Part shown: in pieces, positions 38,591 to 46,862 of the stretch
Position numbering within the stretch: position 1 is the first letter of the stretch
Layout of the letters: every line of letters begins with the position of its first letter
Assembly: GCA_020636355.1 (NCBI GenBank)
Contig: JACJYB010000017.1
Coordinates: 35,081 to 99,080, forward strand
Source: Lewinellaceae bacterium
Lineage (GTDB): Bacteria > Bacteroidota > Bacteroidia > Chitinophagales > Saprospiraceae
Direction of reading: 5' to 3'
DNA length: 64,000 nt
The notes under the pieces: model-generated
What the model was told of the DNA's origin: nothing
The model's input: the letters and a program-made list of their open reading frames with translations, nothing else
Databases searched by the model: none
Translations under genes and position numbers: made by a program

Positions 38591-39640
38591 ATGATACCTT
38601 ATTGGATTGATCCTCATGGGAATACTGGCCGCGCCATCAGGCCGGGCAGGGAATCCTGACCGGCAGGGAGAAGCCGGAGCCTATGAATTAACTATTAATC
38701 CCTGGGCCCGGAGTGCGGGATTGCATTCGTTGACCACGGCGTGTATCCAGGGAGCTGAAGCCATGCGACTGAATGTCGCAGGTATGACCCGTATTCATCA
38801 GACCGAGGTCCTCCTCGGGCATACGATCTACCTCAAGGGTAGTGATGTTCGGCTGAATGCTCTGGGATTTGTTCAGAAAGTAGGCAAGAATGGCGCCTTT
38901 GGCATCAGCCTGATGTCTTTAAATCTTGGAGATATTGTGGAGATTCCATGCAGCAACTTCGGAAGGGACCGTGCCACATTTTCACCGAACTTTTTCCATC
39001 TGGGTATGGCTTATGCCCACACATTTGAAAACAAGGTATCCGTAGGAATTTTATTTCGTGGAATTTCAGAATCAACGGCAAATCTGAGCGCATTTGGCTT
39101 TGCCCTGGATGCCGGTGTTCAGTACGTAACCAGCCCTCAGGATAATTTTAAATTCGGGTATCTCCTGCAATATCGGATCGCCAATGCGGTTTGGCGGAGA
39201 AGGACTGTCCATTCAGGAACGAATCCGGACGGTACCTTGCAATACAACCTGACCTACGACCAGCGGTCGGCTTCCTTTGAATTGCCATCCATGTTGAATA
39301 TCGGCATGTCTTACGACCTGTATGCCGGGGATGATCATCGGTTTACGCTGATTGGAAATTTACCTCCAATTCATTTCACGGACAACCTGGGTGGTGGATG
39401 GAATATTGTTTTAAAAGACTTGTTCTTTTATCCGGGTGCCTACAAATATGAGCTGGGGACGAACAGCGAATCGGTGGATCACAGCGTCTATACCGGGTTG
39501 AGTGCAGGGATGGATTTGAAGTCCCGTTGAAAAAGGCAGTGATTATAAGCTGGGTATCGACTACGGATACCGCGCACCAATCCTTCCAGGATCACATAAC
39601 TGTTGAATCAGCATTTAACCTTGGATTAGCAGACTTCTAA
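38591..39640 (+). pseudogene. PorV/PorQ-family outer membrane protein, frame broken
   Basis: The frame from 38607 is intact for about 200 codons: GEAGAYELTINPWARSAGLH, GAEAMRLNVAGMTRIHQTEV, then FHLGMAYAHTFENKVSVGIL and LPSMLNIGMSYDLYAGDDHR. These are PorV-family barrel features (the MRLNVAG box corresponds to the PorV signature). After shifts the end reads FQDHITVESAFNLGLADF. PorV shuttles T9SS cargo from the translocon to the attachment complex; this paralog may serve the giant secreted protein just upstream. ATG at 38591 lies one indel away from the leader YLIGLILMGILAAP. Confidence 0.75.
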
Positions 39641-39716
39641 CTGTTATTTCTGTTTCCGGCCAGGTTTTCGTGGATGCATGCCCAGGCAGAGCAAACCGGC
39701 ACCGAAAACACCATAG

Positions 39717-39747
39717 TTGACAAACGAGCCATTTTTTAATACATTTG
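39717..39747 (+). promoter_or_regulatory. Candidate promoter of greA-HIT
   Basis: TTGA (39717-39720), 19-bp spacer, TACATTTG (39740-39747), an exact TAnnTTTG match. Transcription would start near 39751-39753, placing the following stem-loop in the greA leader. Confidence 0.5.
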
Positions 39748-39812
39748 TCCTTTGATAAGGACAAGAACGTTTCAGTTGCGGCTCGAAGCGTTCTTGTCTT
39801 TTTAGTCAAAGG
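39747..39812 (+). promoter_or_regulatory. Structured leader or terminator upstream of greA
   Basis: A main stem pairs GACAAGAACG (39760-39769) with CGTTCTTGTC (39789-39798), followed by TTTTTAG. An outer stem pairs CCTTTGA (39749-39755) with TCAAAGG (39806-39812). A small competing hairpin GTCCTT-TGAT-AAGGAC (39747-39762) shares bases with the left arm of the main stem. It may end transcription from the PorV-like gene or act in the greA leader. Confidence 0.5.
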
Positions 39813-39860
39813 AATAACCAATACATATCCATTAGCTCGTATTAACCTAAATATATTTTT

Positions 39861-40331
39861 ATGTCAGTGACGTATTTGACACAAGAAGGATATGACAAAG
39901 TCCGGCTGGAATTAGATGAGTTAAAAACCAACGGTCGCCAGGAAGCTGCGCGGGCAATTGCCGAAGCCAGGGAGAAAGGAGATTTATCAGAGAATGCAGA
40001 ATACGATGCTGCAAAAGATGCGCAGGGTATGTTGGAATTGCGCATCAATGAGCTGGAAAAGGTCATGGCGACTGCACGGATCATTGACGAAAGCCAGATT
40101 GACACTTCCAAAGTGGTGCTGCTTTCGGCCGTTAAGATCAAGAATATGAAAACCAAAAAGGAAGTCCAGTATAAATTGGTTTCCGAAACGGAAGCGAACC
40201 TGAAAGAGGGAAAAATTTCAGCTACCTCGCCGATTGGCCAGGGGTTGCTGGGCAAAGCTGTCGGAGATGTCGCTGAGGTTCAGACGCCAGCCGGGCTGAT
40301 GCAATTTCAAATCCTGGAGATCTCCGTCTGA
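39861..40331 (+). CDS. greA: Transcription elongation factor GreA
   Basis: GreA enters the secondary channel of RNA polymerase and stimulates cleavage of backtracked transcripts. The 156-residue protein has the N-terminal coiled coil (YDKVRLELDELKTNGRQEAA) with the tip acidic pair in the segment EKGDLSENAEYDAAKD, and the C-terminal FKBP-like domain ending SPIGQGLLGKAVGDVAEVQT and FQILEISV. Length is normal. Its TGA overlaps the ATG of the HIT gene (TGATG), so the two are translationally coupled. It is the first intact gene after the damaged block, which supports an artefact limited to that block. Confidence 0.96.
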   Translation: MSVTYLTQEGYDKVRLELDELKTNGRQEAARAIAEAREKGDLSENAEYDAAKDAQGMLELRINELEKVMATARIIDESQIDTSKVVLLSAVKIKNMKTKKEVQYKLVSETEANLKEGKISATSPIGQGLLGKAVGDVAEVQTPAGLMQFQILEISV

Positions 40332-40729
40332 TGGCAAGTATCTTTTCAAAAATTGTAGCCGGTGAAATACCCTGTCACCGCATCGCCGAATCGGATGATT
40401 TCCTGGCTTTCCTGGACATTCAGCCGGTCCAGACAGGCCACACCCTGGTCATCCCTAAAAAAGAGATCGATTATTTGTTTGATCTCGAAGACGAGCACCT
40501 CGCTGCACTCATGCAGTTCGCTAAAAAAGTGGCTCAGGGGTTACGCAAATCCGTTCCCTGCAATCGCATCGGGGTTACGGTTATTGGTTTGGAAGTACCC
40601 CATGCCCATGTTCACCTGATCCCCATCAATTCGCTCTCGGATATGGACTTTACCCGCCCCAAGAAGAACGTGAGTCATGATGAACTGGCTCATCTGGCTG
40701 AACATATCCGATCATTTTTGGATAAATAG
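40331..40729 (+). CDS. HIT family protein (histidine triad nucleotide hydrolase)
   Basis: This 132-residue protein has the HIT fold start IFSKIVAGEIPCHRIAESDD, the GHTLVIPKKEIDYLFDL region and the active-site triad HAHVHLIP, where the middle His attacks the nucleotide alpha-phosphate. Relatives of the Hint branch hydrolyse adenosine 5'-phosphoramidates and related nucleotides. The start overlaps the greA stop by one base. It converges with the MFS transporter gene across only 6 nt, leaving no room for a separate terminator. Confidence 0.94.
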   Translation: MASIFSKIVAGEIPCHRIAESDDFLAFLDIQPVQTGHTLVIPKKEIDYLFDLEDEHLAALMQFAKKVAQGLRKSVPCNRIGVTVIGLEVPHAHVHLIPINSLSDMDFTRPKKNVSHDELAHLAEHIRSFLDK

Positions 40730-40735
40730 AATCGG

Positions 40736-41947
40736 TTAGATTTCTTTCCGGTGCAGCGTTCGGTAAGCGATCAATGCACTGATCAGCATGAATACCGAAC
40801 CTAGAAAGAAAGGTAATCCTGGGACGTGAAATGGTGCATTTGCACTGGTCGCATAGGTAAATAAGCCAGTCATCAGGGGTGGTCCGATGATTGAAGTCAC
40901 ACTGATCAGGCTGGTTAGGGCACCTTGTAATTCACCCTGAGCATTGGGTGGTACCTGACTGGTAATGATGGACTGCAATGCGGGTCCGGCAATACCTCCC
41001 AGGCAGTAGGGTAGTAAAAATGCGTACATCATCCAACTCTTGAACGCAAAGCCAAAAAGTGCCAGTCCCAGCGCATAGAGTAACAAACCCACGTAAGAAC
41101 TCCTGGTATCTCCCAGCACCGGATTGATGACCCGGATCAACCCGCCTTGCACGGCGCCGACCAGTAAACCTACCAGGGCAAGGGATAAGCCGACCATGCC
41201 TTCTGACCAGCTAAACCGGTACATGGTGTAATAACTCCAGTTGCTTTGTACGGCATGCGCTCCGATGTAAACCAGGGCAAACGAGATAAATAACCCGCTA
41301 ATGGATGGATACTTCCGCAAGTGGGCGATAGCTCCGAATGGATTTGCCCTTTTCCAGTCAAAGTCCCGGCGGTTTTCCTTGCCTAATGATTCCGGTAATA
41401 CAAAATAGCCGTACATCCAGTTAATGAGCGTCAAGCCTGCGGCGGCAAAGAAGGGTACGCGGGTCCCCAGTTCGCCCAACCAACCTCCCAATGCCGGGCC
41501 CAGGATAAAACCCAGTCCGAAAGCGGCTCCGATCATACCGAAATTATTGGCCCTGTTTTCTTTGGTGCTGATGTCTGCGATGTAGGCGGCTGCCGTCGTA
41601 AAGCTGGCTCCGGTGATGCCGGCCAATGTGCGTCCTACGAACAACCAATAGAAACTGGGTGCAAACCCTAAAATCAGATAATCCAGAAAGAAGCCGAATA
41701 AAGAGATCAGTAAAACCGGTCGGCGACCGTATTTGTCACTCAGATTGCCCAAAATAGGGGCAAAAATGAATTGCATGACAGCGTACATAGCGGTGAGCAT
41801 GCCACCGTACCGGCTGGCTTCATTGACCGGGATATCCAGCATTGAAGAGATCAGGGAGGGCAATACAGGAATGATAATGCCAAATCCGATCACATCTATC
41901 AGGAGTGTAACGAAGATGAAGCCGATAGCAGCCTTGCGGTTTTTCAT
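40736..41947 (-). CDS. MFS drug exporter, TetA/TCR-like 12-helix type
   Basis: This 403-residue protein has twelve hydrophobic helices. The N-half contains the DHA1/Tet motif A between helices 2 and 3 (GNLSDKYGRRPVLLIS) and helix-5 motif C-like text (GFILGPALGGWLGEL). The first helix starts with FIFVTLLIDVIGFGIIIPVLP, typical of the TetA(class)/TCR subgroup, which swaps a drug-metal complex or other small molecule for protons. Similarity to TetA is of family level; a tetracycline phenotype cannot be assumed. No repressor lies next to it. It converges with the HIT gene. Confidence 0.88.
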   Translation of the reverse strand: MKNRKAAIGFIFVTLLIDVIGFGIIIPVLPSLISSMLDIPVNEASRYGGMLTAMYAVMQFIFAPILGNLSDKYGRRPVLLISLFGFFLDYLILGFAPSFYWLFVGRTLAGITGASFTTAAAYIADISTKENRANNFGMIGAAFGLGFILGPALGGWLGELGTRVPFFAAAGLTLINWMYGYFVLPESLGKENRRDFDWKRANPFGAIAHLRKYPSISGLFISFALVYIGAHAVQSNWSYYTMYRFSWSEGMVGLSLALVGLLVGAVQGGLIRVINPVLGDTRSSYVGLLLYALGLALFGFAFKSWMMYAFLLPYCLGGIAGPALQSIITSQVPPNAQGELQGALTSLISVTSIIGPPLMTGLFTYATSANAPFHVPGLPFFLGSVFMLISALIAYRTLHRKEI

Positions 41948-42040
41948 AGCCAGGACAAATCTACAGTATAAGGAATAACGAATGTAGATGAAGATGCAAA
42001 GGTAACATTGGATGCTGAATCCGGGGCATTTCGTTTCCTG

Positions 42041-42604
42041 TTACATGAGTCGATCCGGATTATCCTTGATAAACTGTCCCCATCCAGAGCCTTTCGCACC
42101 CCGTTTAATTGGACTGTTTTGCTTGAAGTGGTGGCAAACGGCGGTGGCTAGAGCGTCGGATGCATCAAGCTTCTGGGACTCAAGATTTACCGTCAGCAGA
42201 TGCTCCAGCATGGCTGCTACCTGTTCTTTGGTTGCATTTCCATTTCCGGTAACCGATTGTTTGATCATTTTCGGAGAATACTCTTCGATGTGCAGACCCA
42301 TGGTGATGGCTGCCGCTATCGATACGCCCTGTGCACGTCCCAGTTTTAACATGGACTGAACGTTCTTTCCAAAAAAAGGAGACTCGATGGCCATGATCTC
42401 CGGCCGGAAACATTCGATGACATCCTGAAGCTGGAGATAGATTTCCTTAAGCTTGGTTTGATGATCTTTCCATTTGGTCAGGCTGATGACGCCCATCTGG
42501 ATCAGCTGGAGATGATCGCCCCAGGTGTCAAGCACTGCATAACCCAGAATGTTGGTTCCGGGATCCACCCCGAGGATGCGCCGACGTTCCGGATTTTGTT
42601 TCAT
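42041..42604 (-). CDS. ruvC: Crossover junction endodeoxyribonuclease RuvC
   Basis: RuvC resolves Holliday junctions made by RecA and moved by RuvAB. Using ATG at 42604 the protein has 187 residues. Acidic active-site residues are visible in RRILGVDPGTNILGYAV (first Asp), MAIESPFFGKN (Glu), and DASDALATAVCHH (Asp pair and His). YSPKMIKQSVTGNGNATKEQ is the DNA-contacting loop conserved in the family. A TTG 18 nt upstream would extend the frame but adds no conserved residues. It diverges from the DUF3108 gene across about 260 nt. Confidence 0.95.
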   Translation of the reverse strand: MKQNPERRRILGVDPGTNILGYAVLDTWGDHLQLIQMGVISLTKWKDHQTKLKEIYLQLQDVIECFRPEIMAIESPFFGKNVQSMLKLGRAQGVSIAAAITMGLHIEEYSPKMIKQSVTGNGNATKEQVAAMLEHLLTVNLESQKLDASDALATAVCHHFKQNSPIKRGAKGSGWGQFIKDNPDRLM

Positions 42605-42868
42605 ACATGCAAGATAGAACAATCGGAATAGTTATTTCATTAATTCCTTATATGTAAGAGAAAACGGAAGGTGGTGGCCATGTTAGGGCTTTGGTCGGTA
42701 CATAACCGAAATAGGGCAAAAAAATCGAACGGGTGAGCCATCGCATCGTACCTTCGTTGAACTTTTTTAATTGAACCATACTTATAGACTTAAATACTAA
42801 ACCGGTGGTCCCGGCGTTCCTGAAAAGGTTGTAATTCTGGGATGTCACCTGGTCGCGAACTGCATCAT

Positions 42869-43708
42869 ATGCTAAAATTAGTCGCCGTTGTATTAATCCT
42901 TTTTCTGTTTTCCGGGAGAGAGCCTCAGCGGTTAACGGAGACACCAGTCGAGTCTTCTGCCATCGATCTGTGTGAGGTAGGCAATTCTGTCTTCCAGGAT
43001 GGCGAGACCATTACCTATAAATTGTATTACAACTGGAACTTCATTTGGCTGGCTGCCGGCGAAGTTGAATTTAAGGTGAAGACCTATCCGGATTTTATCA
43101 AAGTATCTGCCCGGGGAAAGACCTATCCATCCTACGAATGGTTTTTTAAAGTGGACGATTATTTTGAAGCGCATTTGGATAAGGAAACCTTGTTGCCAAC
43201 GCTTTCTATCCGTGATGTTCATGAAGGTAGCTATACCCGGTACGATAAAGTGATCCTGGATCAAAAAAACCATCAGGCCACCTACTACTGGGGGCCGGAT
43301 AAGTCCAATACCCAGAGTGCCCAAAAGGTCGTCAGTGGATGCATGCATGATATCTTGTCTGTGATATATACGTTGCGCAATGTCAATGTAGGTTCATGGC
43401 AGGTGAATCAACAATTGCCGGTTTCCATATTTCTGGATAAAGAGGCCTGGAATGTCGGCGTTACCCTGGTGGATAAATACGAAGAGAAACGGATAAAAGG
43501 CCAGGGTAAAGCGCAAACCCATCATCTCGAACCCCAGTTGATTTCCGGAAATGTTTTTAAGGAAGGAGATCAAATGCAGATCTGGGTATCTGCCGATGCC
43601 AATCACATTCCGTTGATGATCGAATCACCGGTATCCGTGGGTTCGGTAAAAGCGGTAATTAAAAGCTGGTCCCGGCTAAAGTACCCTTTCGAACTGGACA
43701 ATCCATAA
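42869..43708 (+). CDS. DUF3108 domain-containing exported protein
   Basis: Starting at the ATG of MLKLVAVVLILFLFSGREP the protein has 279 residues, with a leader and then the DUF3108 beta-rich fold (FQDGETITYKLYYNWNFIWL, AAGEVEFKVK, PSYEWFFKVDDYFEAHLDKE, LLPTLSIRDVHEGSYTRYDK). The family is periplasmic and of unknown function. An upstream in-frame ATG at 42842 would place nine more residues before the leader and is less likely. The DUF4230 gene begins 3 nt after its stop; the pair is probably one operon. Confidence 0.85.
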   Translation: MLKLVAVVLILFLFSGREPQRLTETPVESSAIDLCEVGNSVFQDGETITYKLYYNWNFIWLAAGEVEFKVKTYPDFIKVSARGKTYPSYEWFFKVDDYFEAHLDKETLLPTLSIRDVHEGSYTRYDKVILDQKNHQATYYWGPDKSNTQSAQKVVSGCMHDILSVIYTLRNVNVGSWQVNQQLPVSIFLDKEAWNVGVTLVDKYEEKRIKGQGKAQTHHLEPQLISGNVFKEGDQMQIWVSADANHIPLMIESPVSVGSVKAVIKSWSRLKYPFELDNP

Positions 43709-43711
43709 CCC

Positions 43712-44329
43712 ATGACGCTTCGAAAATCATCCTTCCCCTGGCGATTGTTTCTATTGGTTGTTTTGGCGGGTATTCTTTTGGCGACAGTTTATTTTTTGCG
43801 CACCGGGTGGATGCAGGCGCTGCAAAAAAAGGAGGAAGTAACTTCCACAGTCCTGCTGGAGCGCATCCAAAAAGTAGCTAAACTCATCACGGTTGAGGGC
43901 CATTTCAGTGAAATTTATGATTACAAGGATTATTACTGGGCCGACTTCAGCCCATTCCGCAAAAAGGCATTGCTGCGTATAAAGGCTAAAGTATCTATGG
44001 GTTACGATTTCACCCAGTTTCATGCGGAAGCCGATCCCAATAAACACACCATTACCATAAACCAGCTGGGTGAACCCGAGATATTGTCCATCGATCATGA
44101 CATCGATTATTACGACATCTCCGAAGGCACTTTTAATGGATTTTCATCTGCAGACTACACCAGACTCTCCGACGAGGCTAAAAACTTCATCCGGCATCAG
44201 GCCGAAAAGTCTGATCTGAAAGAACAGGCCACCGAACAGGGAAAGGATTTGATGGACCTGGTCACCATGATGGTGGAACAAGCCGGCTGGCGGCTGGAGA
44301 TCCGGCCGGATAAGGGATTACTGAAATAG
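43712..44329 (+). CDS. DUF4230 domain-containing membrane-anchored protein
   Basis: This 205-residue protein has a positively charged start, one membrane helix (LFLLVVLAGILLATVYFL) and then the DUF4230 domain: VLLERIQKVAKLITVEGHFS, SEIYDYKDYYW, KALLRIKAKVSMGYDFTQF and LGEPEILSIDHDIDYYDISE. The domain is periplasmic by topology and of unknown role; bacterial relatives are sometimes near envelope genes. It follows DUF3108 by 3 nt, supporting a shared envelope function. Confidence 0.85.
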   Translation: MTLRKSSFPWRLFLLVVLAGILLATVYFLRTGWMQALQKKEEVTSTVLLERIQKVAKLITVEGHFSEIYDYKDYYWADFSPFRKKALLRIKAKVSMGYDFTQFHAEADPNKHTITINQLGEPEILSIDHDIDYYDISEGTFNGFSSADYTRLSDEAKNFIRHQAEKSDLKEQATEQGKDLMDLVTMMVEQAGWRLEIRPDKGLLK

Positions 44330-44396
44330 GACCAACAGCTCGATGGCATCGCTTTCTACCGAAGCGGGCCCGCGACATTTTTATTAACCCACCTGG

Positions 44397-44426
44397 TCTG
44401 ACAATCCTTCATTCTGGCTACATTTA
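44397..44426 (+). promoter_or_regulatory. Candidate promoter of L-serine dehydratase
   Basis: TCTG (44397-44400), 18-bp spacer, TACATTTA (44419-44426), one base from TAnnTTTG. The start codon is only 4 nt further on, which would give a nearly leaderless mRNA. Confidence 0.35.
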
Positions 44427-44430
44427 GGAT

Positions 44431-45858
44431 ATGCATCACGAGAGTATTTCCGTATTGGACATCTTTAAGATTGGGGTTGGTCCTTCGAGTTCCCATACCC
44501 TGGGTCCCTGGCGAGCCGCTCTGGCATTTTTACATTGGCTGGATGAGCAAAATCACTTTGATGATTTGATGCGGCTGCAAGTGCATCTTTTTGGGTCATT
44601 GGCCAAAACCGGTCATGGTCATGGAACTGATATCGCCGTGCAACTGGGTCTTCAGGGTGAGGATCCGGTGACTTTTGATACGGCCCGCATCGAGTCGACC
44701 ATCCAGGCCATCGCCTTCAACCAATCGCTTTTATTAGGCGGGAGACGCTATCTTCCGTTTGATCCGGCCACCGATCTGGTCTTTTTTAAGGACATCACCC
44801 TTGACTACCATCCCAATGCATTGACATTTGTTGCCGAACTTGCTAATGGCGAGACGTTGGCCAAAACCTATTATTCGATAGGGGGTGGATTTATTCAGCA
44901 GCATGAGCAGAGCCATGTATCAACGCTGGAGCCGGTGATTTTGCGGTATCCCATTGAGACGGCCGAAGAACTGGTCCAATATTGTCTGAAAAACGCCTGT
45001 TCCATTTCGGAGGTTGTCTGGGAAAATGAGAAAGCATGGCGTCCTTCCCGCGAAACAGGAGCCGCACTCTGGAAAATTTGGGAGACAATGCGTGATTGCA
45101 TTTTCCGGGGGTGCCATTCTCCGGGACAGCTACCGGGAGGGTTGCACGTGCGAAGACGAGCGCCGGATTTCAATAAAAAAATGCTTAAAAGCTTTCCTTA
45201 TGCGGATTACGACAGCTGGATAGAAGCGATTCGGCAGAGCGCGCAACAGGATTTTCAGAAAATCCTGGTCTGGGTGAGCTGTTTTGCCCTGTCGGTTAAT
45301 GAAGAAAATGCCTCTTTTGGCCGGGTGGTTACTGCACCAACAAATGGTGCTGCCGGTGTTATTCCGGCTGTGCTGCACTATTACATAACCTTTCTGGGCG
45401 GTTACGAGCGCAACCGGATCCTTCGGTTTTTACTGGTAGCTGGTGAGCTGGGAAGCATCTTTAAAAAAGGATCTACCATTTCTGCAGCTATGGGCGGTTG
45501 CCAGGCAGAGATCGGAGTATCCTCCGCCATGGCGGCGGGAGCGCTTACCGACTGCTTGGGGGGTAGTATCCGGCAGGTCCTGATGGCAGCCGAGATAGCT
45601 ATGGAGCACCATCTGGGTCTCACCTGCGATCCGGTAGGAGGACTGGTTCAGATACCTTGCATTGAACGGAATACCATGGGAGCCATCAAGGCGATTACGG
45701 CCAGCCAGATTGCCTTGCAATCCAATCCCGAACACGCTCGCGTGCATCTGGATGCGGTCATCAAAACCATGTGGGAGACGGCGCAGGACATGAGTCACAA
45801 ATACAAAGAAACCTCGGAAGGAGGATTGGCCGTACAAGTAGGGTTATCGGAATGTTGA
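44431..45858 (+). CDS. sdaA: L-serine ammonia-lyase, iron-sulfur type, single chain
   Basis: The enzyme deaminates L-serine to pyruvate using a [4Fe-4S] cluster. The 475-residue chain joins both parts that are split in Gram-positive bacteria: an N-terminal beta domain (IFKIGVGPSSSHTLGPWRAA with the SSSH motif, FGSLAKTGHGHGTD) and the catalytic alpha domain (APTNGAAGVIPAVLHYY, STISAAMGGCQAEIGVSSAM, LTDCLGG, LTCDPVGGLVQIPCIERN). Cluster Cys candidates are in GGCQAE, TDCLGG and LTCDPVGG. Length is normal. It stands alone with a heptamer repeat running through its stop codon. Confidence 0.95.
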   Translation: MHHESISVLDIFKIGVGPSSSHTLGPWRAALAFLHWLDEQNHFDDLMRLQVHLFGSLAKTGHGHGTDIAVQLGLQGEDPVTFDTARIESTIQAIAFNQSLLLGGRRYLPFDPATDLVFFKDITLDYHPNALTFVAELANGETLAKTYYSIGGGFIQQHEQSHVSTLEPVILRYPIETAEELVQYCLKNACSISEVVWENEKAWRPSRETGAALWKIWETMRDCIFRGCHSPGQLPGGLHVRRRAPDFNKKMLKSFPYADYDSWIEAIRQSAQQDFQKILVWVSCFALSVNEENASFGRVVTAPTNGAAGVIPAVLHYYITFLGGYERNRILRFLLVAGELGSIFKKGSTISAAMGGCQAEIGVSSAMAAGALTDCLGGSIRQVLMAAEIAMEHHLGLTCDPVGGLVQIPCIERNTMGAIKAITASQIALQSNPEHARVHLDAVIKTMWETAQDMSHKYKETSEGGLAVQVGLSEC

Positions 45859-45882
45859 ATGTTGAAGGTTGAATGTTGAATG
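45855..45882. repeat. Four tandem copies of a heptamer (TTGAATG) across a stop codon
   Basis: TTGAATG, TTGAAGG, TTGAATG and TTGAATG follow head to tail, with one mismatch in the second copy. The first copy supplies the TGA stop (45856-45858) of L-serine dehydratase. Seven-base repeats of this kind are known in several bacterial phyla and usually expand by slippage; no coding role is visible. Confidence 0.75.
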
Positions 45883-45932
45883 GGTTGTCTCGTCCTGGAA
45901 ACCATTGACGGATTCAGCGATTAAGACGCCGC

Positions 45933-46853
45933 CTAATTAAACGATTGCCGGAATTCAAGCGGACTTTGTTTGGTCTTGATTTTAAATAACTTACTAAATG
46001 ACTGCGACTGCCCAAAACCCAATGCATAGGCTATTTCACTTACGGTCAGGTCCGTCGTGGATAGTTTTTCTTTAGCCTTGGCAATCAGTTTTCCGTGTAT
46101 GTGTTGTTGCGTGGTTTGTCCGGTCAATTCTTTTAATAAAGCGCTAAGATAACTAGGAGACAAGTTCAGCGCTTCGGCAAGATATTGAACACTGGGCAAT
46201 CCTTTCTGAGCGAGATCATCACTGACAAAATAGTTGTCCAGGAGCTTCTCCAAACGATCGAGGATTTGATGATTTGCAATTCGGCGGGTGATGAATTGCC
46301 GTTTGTAAAAGCGGTCGGAATAATTTAGCAGAGTCTCTATCAGGGAGACGATAATGTGCTGACTAAACTGGTCGGTATTCCTGTTGATTTCTTGACGGAT
46401 ATTTTCAATGAGTGTGTTCAGGGTTTGTTCTTCCTCATCGGATAAAAAAAGGGCCTCGTTAACTTCGTAGTCAAAATAGTCGTACTTCCTGATATGGGTT
46501 GCCAGGTGTGTCCCCCACAATAAGTCCGGGTGAAAGAGCAACATCCACCCGGTCCTTTGCGCTTGTTGAGGAGGTGTAGCTTCAACCCCGAATACTTGAT
46601 TTGGGCCAAGAAAAAACATTACCCCTTCGTCAAAATCGTATTGCTGTTGCCCGTATTTGTATTTGGCTCCGATGCCTCTTTTTACCGCAATATTGTAAAA
46701 TTCAACCACCAGATTTACCGGCTCGGTTTCCTCACGGCATTTGGTGTCCCCGTAATTGATGATGCTGATCAAGGGATGTCTGGGCGGGGCCAGGCCTTTG
46801 TATTTGTGAAATTCAGCGATGGTGCGGATGCGTAGAACATTGTTGCCGGACAT
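45933..46853 (-). CDS. AraC-family transcriptional regulator
   Basis: This 306-residue protein has an N-terminal cupin-like sensor domain (about 1-180) and a C-terminal double helix-turn-helix: AEALNLSPSYLSALLKELTG, then LTVSEIAYALGFGQSQSFSK and the closing QSPLEFRQSF. Such regulators bind direct repeats near a promoter and respond to a small ligand. It begins 9 nt after the NmrA-like gene on the same strand, so the two are likely one operon and the regulator may control it or its own expression. Ligand unknown. Confidence 0.9.
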   Translation of the reverse strand: MSGNNVLRIRTIAEFHKYKGLAPPRHPLISIINYGDTKCREETEPVNLVVEFYNIAVKRGIGAKYKYGQQQYDFDEGVMFFLGPNQVFGVEATPPQQAQRTGWMLLFHPDLLWGTHLATHIRKYDYFDYEVNEALFLSDEEEQTLNTLIENIRQEINRNTDQFSQHIIVSLIETLLNYSDRFYKRQFITRRIANHQILDRLEKLLDNYFVSDDLAQKGLPSVQYLAEALNLSPSYLSALLKELTGQTTQQHIHGKLIAKAKEKLSTTDLTVSEIAYALGFGQSQSFSKLFKIKTKQSPLEFRQSFN

Positions 46854-46862
46854 GATGCTAAT

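Larger units (their letters stand above)
23873..39640. other. Block in which every gene is broken by frequent small indels
   Basis: Ten recognisable genes lie here on the plus strand in normal order and at near-normal length, yet none has an intact frame; homologous text jumps between the three frames every 50-300 nt, with scattered substitutions too. Genes before (up to the CHU_C protein) and after (from greA) have long clean frames. Uncorrected low-coverage sequence is the simplest explanation, since conserved genes such as ppiD and porQ are hit as often as accessory ones and no large deletion is seen. True decay of one contiguous block is the alternative. Gene boundaries below are inferred from start and stop codons of the reconstructed frames. 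Confidence 0.8.

Noticed and set aside
23873..39640. Programmed frameshifting or a novel overlapping-gene system in the damaged block
   Set aside because: Shifts occur at many unrelated positions without slippery sequences, in all genes, and with substitutions, so errors or decay explain them better.
39641..39745. Short frame after the PorV-like gene (MHAQAEQTGTENTIVD)
   Set aside because: Only a few dozen codons with no match, and it runs into the proposed greA promoter.
40736..41947. Acquired tetracycline resistance
   Set aside because: The exporter shares family features with TetA, but no mobile element or tetR-type partner adjoins it and its codon use looks like its neighbours.
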